DNA of 64,000 nt from positions 434,001 to 498,000 of the forward strand of contig CAWGEX010000003.1 in assembly GCA_963821755.1 (NCBI GenBank), in the 5' to 3' direction. The number at the start of each line of letters is the position of its first letter. The first letter of the stretch is position 1. Source of the stretch: Bog-473 sp963821755. GTDB lineage: Bacteria; Actinomycetota; Acidimicrobiia; Acidimicrobiales; RAAP-2. Of this stretch, positions 38,508-46,670 are shown piece after piece. The notes under the pieces were generated by a model, which saw only the letters and a program-made list of their open reading frames with translations, made no database searches and was not told where the DNA came from. The position numbers were made by a program, and so were the translations under genes.

Positions 38508-38525
38508 GGTGGTGGTGGTGGTGGT
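38508..38525 (+). repeat. (GGT)6 simple repeat upstream of the CorA gene
   Basis: Six GGT units just before the CorA start. Read on the minus strand in the CorA frame they encode six histidines after a proline run. Whether they are translated depends on the true CorA start. Confidence 0.85.
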
Positions 38526-38793
38526 GGGGCGGCGGAGGAGGCTTGGCCGGGCTGCAAGGAGGAGCTGGCGTGGCGTTCCGGGCGCCAACGAGGCCGATCC
38601 ACATCCGAAGTATGACCGAGCGCCGATCCCGCCTGAGGTGCCGGGCCTCGGGGTGCCCGACGAGTTGGATGCACTCGGACCCAGCCGACGTCCTCGTTGC
38701 GGTCTCCGTCGTCGCCACCGCTCAACGAACCTAATGCCTGGGCTGCCCCCAACTGTGGGCATTCTCCTCCGTCGACCGTGCCAGCATGGGGCC

Positions 38794-38949
38794 ATGGCCA
38801 CCATCGAAGAACTCCTGAGCGCCCTCGATGAACGACTGCTCGACGCCATCGGCGGCAAGTCCACGCCCGAAGGGGTCGCCAAGCTGGCCGAAGCCCGGGC
38901 GTGGCTCACCAACCCGGATCAGCCCCACGGCAGCACCGTCACCTCCTGA
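38794..38949 (+). CDS. Small hypothetical protein
   Basis: A 51-residue protein, MATIEELLSALDERLLDAIGGKSTPEGVAKLAEARAWLTNPDQPHGS, that looks like two amphipathic helices with a short loop. The hydrophobic pattern and codon use favour a real gene. It ends 11 bases inside the convergent flavoprotein gene. No family is recognised. Confidence 0.55.
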   Translation: MATIEELLSALDERLLDAIGGKSTPEGVAKLAEARAWLTNPDQPHGSTVTS

Positions 38950-40117
38950 CCCGACCCGCAGCGGATTCGCCAAAACGCGCCGGGCTGAGGGTGGGCCAGA
39001 AGGCGGACGTCGTCCCGTCGGCGGTGCCGCCAATCTCTTCGGCCAGCCGTTTGGCGGTGTAGGGCCCGAGCAGGAGGCCGCTAGCCCCGTGCCCCGTGGC
39101 CACCCATACGTTGTCCCAGCCGGGGACGCTGCCGGCCACGGGGCGGTCGTCGGGTGAGGTCGGGCGGAGTCCGACCCGGGTCTGGAGGTACCGCGCGTCG
39201 GCCAGTCCCGGAGCCACGATGAGGCATTCCCGGAGGAGCTCGTGCAGCCCGGCCGCGGTCACGCCGGTATCGAAACCCGCCCCGACTTCGAAGGTCCCGC
39301 CGCAGGCCACCCGACCACCCGGCCAGGGAACCAGATAGTGCGTGAGCAGTGGCTGGACAATGGGCCAGCTCTCGGTCGGGCCCGGAACCCCCAGGTGCAC
39401 GATCTGGCCTTTGGTGGGGACGATCGGCAATGGGCTGTTCAGCCACTCCCCCATCGACGCACTCCACGCGCCACCGGCCACGGCGAGGGCGCCACAGCGC
39501 ACGTCGTCGGCCCCCTCCACGTCAACTCGACCCACGGTGCTCCCGTGCTCGCCGGTCGATGCACCACTGACCCCGCGGACGGTTCCCGACAGCATTTGGA
39601 CACCGCGGGCCTGTGCGCCCCGCCGTAGGGCCTCGGCCAAACCACGACCATCAACCCGGGCGGCGCTGGTGCAGTGAAGCACCCGGTGCACCGAGCCCAG
39701 CGGCGGGAAGAGATTCTCCGACGTGCTGGTCGTGATTTCCGAGACCACATCGGCCGAGCGGGCGGTGACCAGGTCGACAAAGGGCTGGAACCACGCGTCC
39801 TCATGGGGCCGCAGACCGACCGAGAGCAGCCCGCAGCGGGCGTAGCCGGTCCCATCGGTATCGATGCCCTCGGCCCCGAGCTGCGCCAACAGGGTCGGAT
39901 AATGGGCAGCCGCCCCGAGTGCGAACTCGAACGAGTCCCGATCGGCGTCGGCCGACGTGTCGGGGGACAAGATGCCCGCCCCCGCGTCGGTGGCCCGTCC
40001 GGGGAAGCCGGCGTCAACGACGGTCACCGAGGCCCCGCCACCGGCCAGCTCGAACGCCAGCGAGAGCCCCACCAAACCTCCGCCGACGACGGCCACATCG
40101 CAGTGCGTGGTGCCCAT
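38939..40117 (-). CDS. FAD-dependent amine oxidase (DAO family)
   Basis: A 392-residue flavoprotein of the D-amino-acid-oxidase/glycine-oxidase superfamily. The FAD motif is CDVAVVGGGLVGLSLAFELAGGGASVTVVDAG, followed by RATDAGAGILSPDT. The C-terminus has TRVGLRPTSPDDRPVAGSVPGWDNVWVATGHGASGLLLGPYTAKRLAEEIGG. It is distantly like ThiO, 4 kb away, but is a separate gene. The substrate may be a secondary amine or amino acid. ATG 40117 (MGTTHCD) is preferred. It is divergent from the dehalogenase gene. Confidence 0.85.
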   Translation of the reverse strand: MGTTHCDVAVVGGGLVGLSLAFELAGGGASVTVVDAGFPGRATDAGAGILSPDTSADADRDSFEFALGAAAHYPTLLAQLGAEGIDTDGTGYARCGLLSVGLRPHEDAWFQPFVDLVTARSADVVSEITTSTSENLFPPLGSVHRVLHCTSAARVDGRGLAEALRRGAQARGVQMLSGTVRGVSGASTGEHGSTVGRVDVEGADDVRCGALAVAGGAWSASMGEWLNSPLPIVPTKGQIVHLGVPGPTESWPIVQPLLTHYLVPWPGGRVACGGTFEVGAGFDTGVTAAGLHELLRECLIVAPGLADARYLQTRVGLRPTSPDDRPVAGSVPGWDNVWVATGHGASGLLLGPYTAKRLAEEIGGTADGTTSAFWPTLSPARFGESAAGRVRR

Positions 40118-40198
40118 GGCCGGGAGTAGATCAGGCCGGCGGCGGGGACGCAATCACCCGTGGCTCGACCCAGAGCCAACTCGGGGCAGGATTGGCGG

Positions 40199-41152
40199 AT
40201 GGACGTGGCCCGTACGCCGGACGAGCGCTTCACCGACCTACCCGACTACCCGTTCGAGCCCAACTACGTCACCGTGGGGTCGGGTCTACGCCTGCACTAC
40301 GTCGACGTGGGGCCCAAGGGCGGACAGCCGGTGTTGCTGCTCCACGGACAGCCCACCTGGTCGTATCTCTACCGGACGGTCATCCCGGAGCTCACAGCGC
40401 GGGGCCACCGGGCGATCGCACCGGATTTCATCGGCTTCGGCCGCTCGGACAAGCCGTGCCGTGGCGCCGCCTATTCGGTGCGAGGCCACACGCAATGGCT
40501 CCTGGACTTCCTCGGAGCGACGGGCCTCACGGGCATCACGCTCGTGGTGCAGGACTGGGGCGGGCCAATCGGTTTCGGTGCCCTGGCCGAGGAGCCCGAG
40601 CGGTTCGCCGGCGTGGTGGCGGCGAACACCGCGCTCCACACCGCCGACGCCTCACTGGCCGGCGCGTTGACGTGGGCCTGTCACACCATGAGTGACGGCC
40701 GGGTGGCCGTCGAGCCCGCGCTGCTCGATTATCAGCGCATGACCCAGGAGCTGGCGGAGTTTCGCCCGAGCCTCTTCGTCCAGGGAGCGACGCGCACGGA
40801 AATTCCGCGCGATGTGCTCGACGCCTACGACGCCCCCTATCCCGACGAGACGTTCTGCGCCGGCGCCCGCCAATTGCCCCTTCTCATGGGACTGACGCCG
40901 GGGAGCGAGTGCGCCCGGCAGAACCGACGCTCCCTCGACGCACTCCGCACCTTCGACGGTCCCCTGCTCACCGCCTTCTCCGACGGTGATCCGGCGACGC
41001 AGGGCTGGGAGGCCGTGCTCCGGGGAGCCGCACCGGGCGCGGCGGGCCAGGCTCACACGGTGATCGAAGGCGCCGGGCACTTTCTCCAAGAGGACAAGGG
41101 CCCGGAACTCGGCCGGGCCATCGCCAACTTCGTGACCGCCCCGCAGCGCTGA
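40199..41152 (+). CDS. dhmA: Haloalkane dehalogenase (DhlA/DhmA-like)
   Basis: A 317-residue alpha/beta hydrolase that aligns by eye along its length with DhlA of Xanthobacter. RTPDERFTDLPDYPFEPNY is the HLD-I N-terminus; HGQPTWSYLYR is the oxyanion loop; APDFIGFGRSDKP follows. The nucleophile is Asp119 next to halide-binding Trp120 in LVVQDWGGPIGF. The His is in GAGHFLQED, and an acidic residue in FSDGDPATQ. It should split carbon-halogen bonds of small haloalkanes. The residue after HG is Gln51 where DhlA has Glu, and I do not see the second cap-domain Trp, so specificity may differ. ATG 40199 fits the DhlA start. Confidence 0.82.
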   Translation: MDVARTPDERFTDLPDYPFEPNYVTVGSGLRLHYVDVGPKGGQPVLLLHGQPTWSYLYRTVIPELTARGHRAIAPDFIGFGRSDKPCRGAAYSVRGHTQWLLDFLGATGLTGITLVVQDWGGPIGFGALAEEPERFAGVVAANTALHTADASLAGALTWACHTMSDGRVAVEPALLDYQRMTQELAEFRPSLFVQGATRTEIPRDVLDAYDAPYPDETFCAGARQLPLLMGLTPGSECARQNRRSLDALRTFDGPLLTAFSDGDPATQGWEAVLRGAAPGAAGQAHTVIEGAGHFLQEDKGPELGRAIANFVTAPQR

Positions 41153-41213
41153 CCGCCCGGGCTCCCCGCGCTCCGAGGTTCCCCCGAGCTTTCCTGGTCA
41201 GTGGCGCAGCTTT

Positions 41214-41996
41214 TCAGCTACTGGGGGGAGAGGCCGCCTCCGGGGCAGCCTCGGGGGCGGCCTCGGGGGCCGCCGCCAACGCCTCCGGCTCGGGAGCACC
41301 GGTGCCCAGCTCGGCCTTGAGGGCAGCGAGCTCGCTGTCGACCGAGGCATCGTTTCCCACCTTGTCGAGCTCCTTTTGGATGTCGTCGCCGCCGCCCCCG
41401 ACGTCTTCGAGGACGCCGGACTCGAGCAATTCGTCGAGCGCACCCGACCGGGCCTGCATGGTGGCGATCTTGTCCTGGGCCCGCTGGAGGGTGGCCCCGG
41501 AGTCGTTGAACGACTTGGAGATGCCTGCCGTGCTCTCGTCGACCGAGGAGATGGCCTTGGCCGCCGTGTACTGCGCCTTCATCGTTTCCTTCTGGGTCCG
41601 GAATTCGTTGACTCGCTTCTGCAACGCATCGAGGGTCTTGCTGAGCTTGGCCTCTTCGTCCACCAGCTGGGCCCGCTGCGGTTCCATCTCGTCGATCTGC
41701 TGCTGCGCCGCCGCCTTGCGGGACAACGCCTCCTTGGCCAGGTCCTCCCGGCCCTGCCCGAGGGCCGCTTTGGCCTGATCCTGCAGGTGGTCGATGGTGT
41801 GCTGGAACTGCTGCTCGTGCAATTCGATGCTCTTGCGTGAGCCCGCCAGGTCGACCAACGCCCGGCGGACCTGGGTGATCTGCTCGAGCATCTTTTCGTA
41901 CGAGAGATCGAGCATCTCGTCCGGCTTCTCGGCCGCATCGAGGGCCTTGTTGGCCTTGGCCTGCGCAATGTCGTGTGCACGTGAAAAGATGCCCAT
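41214..41996 (-). CDS. pspA: PspA/IM30 family protein
   Basis: A 260-residue phage-shock-protein-A homolog that binds and stabilises the inner membrane as an ESCRT-III-like coiled coil. It opens MGIFSRAHDIAQAKANKALDAAEKPDEMLDLSYEKMLEQITQVRRALVDLAGSRK, the usual amphipathic helix and first coiled coil. Long heptad-rich helices run to about residue 190. The C-terminus is Ala-Pro-Glu repeat (PEAAPEAAPEAA), a disordered tail not found in PspA of enterobacteria. The start is unambiguous. It is convergent with the dehalogenase gene, and no PspC or regulator is next to it. Confidence 0.9.
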   Translation of the reverse strand: MGIFSRAHDIAQAKANKALDAAEKPDEMLDLSYEKMLEQITQVRRALVDLAGSRKSIELHEQQFQHTIDHLQDQAKAALGQGREDLAKEALSRKAAAQQQIDEMEPQRAQLVDEEAKLSKTLDALQKRVNEFRTQKETMKAQYTAAKAISSVDESTAGISKSFNDSGATLQRAQDKIATMQARSGALDELLESGVLEDVGGGGDDIQKELDKVGNDASVDSELAALKAELGTGAPEPEALAAAPEAAPEAAPEAASPPSS

Positions 41997-42067
41997 GGTC
42001 CCTCCCGGGTCTCGGCGGTTCGCTTCCAGGCTATGTCCGATCGCCGGCCTCGGGGCGTCGAGCCCGA

Positions 42068-43474
42068 TCAGCCCAATCGCTGGTTGTACTGACTGAGAGT
42101 GGTGTTCGCGGCCGTCTGGGCGCTGGAGAGGGCGGTGGCCGGGGAGGTCGAGGTGACGAACATGTTCTCCTCCGCCGTGAGGATGTCAGTGCGCACGTCG
42201 GGGTAGGGCCCGATCACCGAGCCCGATGACGCCGGGTCATTCACGCCGTTGACCAACTGGGTGTAGGCCACCTTGTATCCGGGGTCGGTGGCCCAGAGAT
42301 GCTGGATGGTCGAGGTCTGGGCCGATGACTGGCGGACCGGGATGTACCCCGTCCCGGCCGCCCAGGTGGCTTGGCTCTGCGTGTTGTCGAGGTACTGGAC
42401 GAACGTCCATGCGGCGGCTTGGTCGACCGCCGGCACCTTGTCCGAGATGTAGACGCCGGACCCGCCCGGTTCGATCCCACCGCGGATTGAGGAGCTCAGG
42501 ACCGGAAAGGGCCCGATGCCGAGTTTGACGTTGGGATAGGACCCACCGGTGAGGAGTTGGGTGATCGTCCCCAGCGCGGCCGACGTGTCAATGGTCATCC
42601 CGTACTTGCCGCTGCCGATCCCGAGCAAGTTGTCGAACGCGTTCGGTCCGCTGGACGGATTGGTGGTGGCATCACCGGATTTCACCATCTGGTCGAGATC
42701 GGTGAATGTCGTCTTGGCGTTGGGCCCGTTGAAGATGGCCTGGGTGGCCCGCGCCGATCGCCCGTTGCTGTTGTTGACGAACGGCGTATTGGCCGTCGAC
42801 AGCCAGGTCTCGAGGTGCCACGGGTCCAGCACCAGACCCATGCCGCTGCCCGAGGTCTTCAGCGCCTTGGCGTCTGCCGTCATCTGGGGCAGCGTGAGAG
42901 GTGGGGAGTTGGGATTGAGCCCGGCCTTGGTGAAGGCATTCTCGTTGTAATAGAGAATCGGGGTCGACACGGCGAACGGCATGGCGATCTGCACGTGATT
43001 GACGTTCCAGTAGGCCAGGGCCCGGGCGACATAATCCGACGTCGAGTAGTGCGACGCCTTGATGCACGACTGCGCGGGCAGGAACGACTGGGTGTCGATC
43101 GCCTGCTGGGTGCGCTGGTCCTCCAACTGGACGACATCAGGGAGTTGCCCGTTGGTCAGCCCCGCCTCGTACTTCTGCCAGGTGTCGTCGTAGCTGGCCT
43201 GGTCCACCAACGTCACGTGCACCTTGGTCTGGGATGAATTAAAGGCGCTGGTGATGGCACTCAACGTGGTGGCGTTGGCCCGCACCGCCGAATTCCAAAA
43301 GGTGATGTTGACCGGACCCTTCGCCTTGGTCAAGGCGGAGAGCGGGCAGCTCGGCAACGGGGTGGCCGCGCCGGCCGGCGGGGCCGACATGGTGCTCACG
43401 GTCGACACGGCGGTGATGCTCGTGGCCAGCATGAGGGACCCCGCAATTGACTTGAAGAGTGGCATCGGCTTCAT
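42068..43474 (-). CDS. ABC transporter solute-binding protein, family 1 (UgpB/MalE-like)
   Basis: A 468-residue exported solute-binding protein. A signal sequence (AGSLMLATSITAVSTVSTMSAPPAGAA) precedes the mature domain starting around PVNITFWNSAVRANATTLSAITSAFNSSQTKVHVTLVD, as in the glycerol-3-phosphate and sugar binders. FTKAGLNPNSPPLTLPQM and the closing WAAGTGYIPVRQSS are also typical. It is the last gene of a four-gene leftward operon with two permeases and an ATPase. The ligand may be a di- or oligosaccharide or glycerol-3-phosphate; residues alone do not decide. The signal lacks a lipobox cysteine. Confidence 0.9.
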   Translation of the reverse strand: MKPMPLFKSIAGSLMLATSITAVSTVSTMSAPPAGAATPLPSCPLSALTKAKGPVNITFWNSAVRANATTLSAITSAFNSSQTKVHVTLVDQASYDDTWQKYEAGLTNGQLPDVVQLEDQRTQQAIDTQSFLPAQSCIKASHYSTSDYVARALAYWNVNHVQIAMPFAVSTPILYYNENAFTKAGLNPNSPPLTLPQMTADAKALKTSGSGMGLVLDPWHLETWLSTANTPFVNNSNGRSARATQAIFNGPNAKTTFTDLDQMVKSGDATTNPSSGPNAFDNLLGIGSGKYGMTIDTSAALGTITQLLTGGSYPNVKLGIGPFPVLSSSIRGGIEPGGSGVYISDKVPAVDQAAAWTFVQYLDNTQSQATWAAGTGYIPVRQSSAQTSTIQHLWATDPGYKVAYTQLVNGVNDPASSGSVIGPYPDVRTDILTAEENMFVTSTSPATALSSAQTAANTTLSQYNQRLG

Positions 43475-43519
43475 GCCCGTATGCCTACCACCTGGTCCGC
43501 CGGCCGCGGCGCCGGCGGC

Positions 43520-44434
43520 TCATTTCACGGCGCCCGCGGTGAGGCTGCGCACCAGTTGTTTTTGGAAGATCAACAACAGGACCACCAGTGGGAGGAGGGC
43601 GATGATGGCCCCGGCCAGAGCGACATTGACGTTGTTGGCCTGCGTGCCGATGAGCTCCTTCAATCCGATTTGGACCGTGTCGAGTGGCGGGCTGGTGCCC
43701 CGCGGGCCGGTGACCACCAGCGGCCAGAGATACTGATTCCAAGCGGCCAGAAAGGCGAAGACGGTGAGCGCAGCCACCGAGGGACGGGCCAGCGGTACGG
43801 CCACCCGGGCCATGAAGCGCCAGTGGCCGTAACCGTCGAGTCGGGCCGCCTCCTTGAGGTCCCTTGGTATCTGCAGGAAGGCCTGGCGCAGCAAGAAGAT
43901 GCCGAACCCGGTGGCCAGGAAGGGTAGGGCGAGGCCCTGGTAGGTGTTGAACCACCCCAGGGAGGTCACCGTGGTCAAGTTGGTGATGAAGGTGACCTCG
44001 AACGGGATCATCAGCGTGGCCAGGCACACCAGGAAGAGGGTCCGGCGGAACGGGAAGCGCAGGAAGGCGAAGGCGTAGGCGGCCAGTATGGAGGTGACGA
44101 GCTGGGCCGCCACGATGGTGGCGGTCATGATGGCCGAGTTCTTCAGGTAGGCGGAGAGGTGGCCCTGCGTCCAGGCCACCGAATAGTTGCCCCATTGCGG
44201 GTGAAACGGGAAGAACGGGGGCGGCTGCTGACCCAGCTGATCCGACTTCAGCAATGAATCGACCACGCTGATGTAGATCGGGAAAAGGATGACGATTGCC
44301 GCCACCGTGAGCAAGACATAGCTCCCCACCTTCCTCGATCGGCGCCGGCGCCGCGCCGGATTGGCCCTGGCCGGCAGCGCAGTGTCGGCGGGGTCGGCCG
44401 AGGTGGTAGCGGCGGTGGCGGTGTCAATCGGCAT
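43520..44434 (-). CDS. ABC transporter permease (UgpE/MalG-like)
   Basis: A 304-residue inner-membrane permease with six predicted transmembrane helices. The EAA loop that touches the ATPase is LKEAARLDGYGHWRFMARVAVPLARPSVAAL. The last third shows FLAAWNQYLWPLVV and AGAIIALLPLVVLLLIFQKQLVRSLTAGAVK, the typical MalG end. The N-terminal 45 residues are Ala/Asp-rich and then basic. It overlaps the preceding permease gene by 11 bases and is followed by the binding protein after a 45-base gap. Confidence 0.93.
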   Translation of the reverse strand: MPIDTATAATTSADPADTALPARANPARRRRRSRKVGSYVLLTVAAIVILFPIYISVVDSLLKSDQLGQQPPPFFPFHPQWGNYSVAWTQGHLSAYLKNSAIMTATIVAAQLVTSILAAYAFAFLRFPFRRTLFLVCLATLMIPFEVTFITNLTTVTSLGWFNTYQGLALPFLATGFGIFLLRQAFLQIPRDLKEAARLDGYGHWRFMARVAVPLARPSVAALTVFAFLAAWNQYLWPLVVTGPRGTSPPLDTVQIGLKELIGTQANNVNVALAGAIIALLPLVVLLLIFQKQLVRSLTAGAVK

Positions 44435-45347
44435 ATTGGACCCGCCGTTCCAAGAAGCGCAGCTGGAGCAGGGTCAACACCAGCGTGATGAGGAAGAGGG
44501 CAATCGACATGACGGCCGCCGCGCCCGGGTTGTTGTCCTGGGTCAAGGTATTGACGATGTTGTAAATGAGGACGTCGACATGTCGGTAGGCCGCGTTCTG
44601 AGCACCGATGAGAATGTCGATCTGGCCGAAGGACTGGAAGGCGAAGATGGTCCCCACGACAACACCGAAGAAGATGGTGGGCGACAACATGGGCACCGTG
44701 ACGCGCCAGAATCGGGTCCAGGCCGTGGCCCCGTCGATGCGAGCTGCTTCGAGGACTTCCTCGGGGACGGATTGCAGGCCGGCCGACATGATGATGAACG
44801 AGAGGCCCAAGAACTGCCAGATCGTCATGAGCGCGACCGATGGCAGCGCCCAGGTCGTGTTCTCAAGCAGCGGCGGCGTGGGGTTGATCCCGAGCCACGG
44901 CAGGAGGCCGACGATGGGGTTCATGAGCGTCCCGAACACGACGGCGGCCACGGCGACCGAGCTCACGACGGTCGACGAGAAGATCATGCGGTAGACGCTC
45001 ATGCCGCGGAGCTTGCGGTGAGCCACCACGGCGAGGGCCAACCCGGCGATCAGGCTGATCGGCACGATCAGGGCCACGAAGATGAAGGTGGTGGAAAGGC
45101 TCTCCAAGAAGCTGCTGGAACTGAGAACCTGGGTGACTTGGTGGAGGCCGACATAGTGGGCCGGGAGCCCGGGAACGGGTGGGGTTTGGTAGAAGGCCAG
45201 CTTGAAGTTGTGTACGAAGGGATAGAACGTGAAGACGGCGAAGATGGCGAGGGCCGGGAGCACGAGGAGATACCCGAGCCCGATCTCTTTGAGACGCCTG
45301 ACCCGTCGCGGCGACGCGCTGCTCGGCCGGTGAGCGAGGGTGGTCAT
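44424..45347 (-). CDS. ABC transporter permease (UgpA/MalF-like)
   Basis: A 307-residue permease with six transmembrane segments. The first hydrophobic helix is GYLLVLPALAIFAVFTFYPFVHNFKLAF. The EAA loop is LEAARIDGATAWTRFWRVTVPMLSPTIFF. Its start overlaps the ATPase stop by four bases, and its end overlaps the next permease by 11, so the operon is tightly coupled. It forms the heterodimeric channel with the downstream permease. Confidence 0.93.
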   Translation of the reverse strand: MTTLAHRPSSASPRRVRRLKEIGLGYLLVLPALAIFAVFTFYPFVHNFKLAFYQTPPVPGLPAHYVGLHQVTQVLSSSSFLESLSTTFIFVALIVPISLIAGLALAVVAHRKLRGMSVYRMIFSSTVVSSVAVAAVVFGTLMNPIVGLLPWLGINPTPPLLENTTWALPSVALMTIWQFLGLSFIIMSAGLQSVPEEVLEAARIDGATAWTRFWRVTVPMLSPTIFFGVVVGTIFAFQSFGQIDILIGAQNAAYRHVDVLIYNIVNTLTQDNNPGAAAVMSIALFLITLVLTLLQLRFLERRVQYAD

Positions 45348-46427
45348 CCCGGGACGTCCCGGCGGGTCCCGTCGGAGGCGGAGAAGATATGGATGCTCCC
45401 GGGGTCGACACTCACCGAGATCGTCTCCTCCTGGCCGGGTCGCGGTTGCGCATTGTCCTGACGGATCACCAGCCGCGTCCCGTCCTCCAGGGAGCAGATC
45501 ACATGGGCTTCGGCACCGAGCAACTCGACGATGGTCACGGTGGCCGCGACCGGTCCGTCCCGAGCGATGCGCAGCCCTTCGGGCCGGACTCCGAGAACCA
45601 CATCGGGATCAGAGCCGGCCACCGGTGCGGGCAATGGCACCAGGCCCCCGGCCACCCGGACGAACGGTCCCGGTCCCTCGCCGGCCTCCAAACGACCGGG
45701 CATCAGGTTCATACCGGGGCTGCCGAGGAAACCGGCCACGAAGGTGTTGGCCGGGCGGACATAGAGATCCTGCGGTGCGGCGACCTGCTGCAACTCACCG
45801 TGGCTCATGACGGCTATGCGGTGCCCCATGGTCATCGCCTCCACCTGATCATGGGTGACGTAGAGCGTGGTGGTTCCCAGGCGCTGCTGCAGGGCAACGA
45901 TGTCCGCCCGAGTTTGCACCCGCAGCGCGGCGTCGAGATTCGAGAGGGGCTCGTCCATGAGGAAGACCTTCGGATTGCGGACGATGGCTCGGGCCAGGGC
46001 GACCCGCTGCCGCTGACCCCCGGAGAGTTGCCCGGGCTTTCGAGCCAGGGTGTCACCGAGGCCCAACATCTGTGCCGTGTCATTGACCAGCCGTTCTCGC
46101 TCCCTCTTCTCGATGCCGCGCTCGGCGCAGCGGGAACTCGATGTTCTTGGCCACATTGAGATGCGGGTACAGGGCGTAGCTCTGGAACACCATCGCCACG
46201 TCGCGGTCCTTGGGGTCGACGTCGTTGACGACGTCGTCCCCGATGGAGATGCTGCCCTCGGTGAGCTCCTCCAAGCCGGCGACCATGCGCAACGCCGTAG
46301 TCTTTCCGCAGCCCGACGGACCGAGGAGCACCAACAGCTCGCCATCGGTTACCGAGAGGTTGAAACGGTCGACGGCGAGGGTGCCGTCGTAGCGCTTTGT
46401 GACCTCGTCGAACGTCACCTGGGCCAA
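45344..46427 (-). CDS. ABC transporter ATP-binding protein (UgpC/MsmK-like) with a +1 frameshift
   Basis: The ATPase of the sugar-type transporter. Walker A is GPSGCGKTTALRMVAGLEE, the signature LSGGQRQRVALARAIVRNPKVFLMDEPLSNLDA includes Walker B, and a C-terminal OB-like regulatory domain follows (VVLGVRPEGLRIA). The frame breaks around 46124-46125: an added C on the coding strand turns FPLRERGIEKRERERLV into FPLRRARHREEGAR. The corrected length is about 360 residues, normal for the family. The break separates Walker A from the signature motif, so if real the transporter would be dead. MAQVTFDEVTKRY is the start. Confidence 0.9.
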
Positions 46428-46670
46428 TGGAAACGCTCCCTCCGTCGTTGCGGCGCTACCTTACTCACGAGACAACAGGCGATCACTCTCCCCTGGGCGA
46501 GGTCTGCGACTCCTTTGACCTACACCTTCGGGTCACGCACCGGCGGCCGTCGGTTGGTGGCGGACTTCGGCCACTGTGTCATGTGAGTCGGGGGGCGGCG
46601 GGAGTCACCCGGATACCGTCGTAGACCCTGCGAAAGTGAATCACGGTTCGATCCCTCCGACGTCACTACG

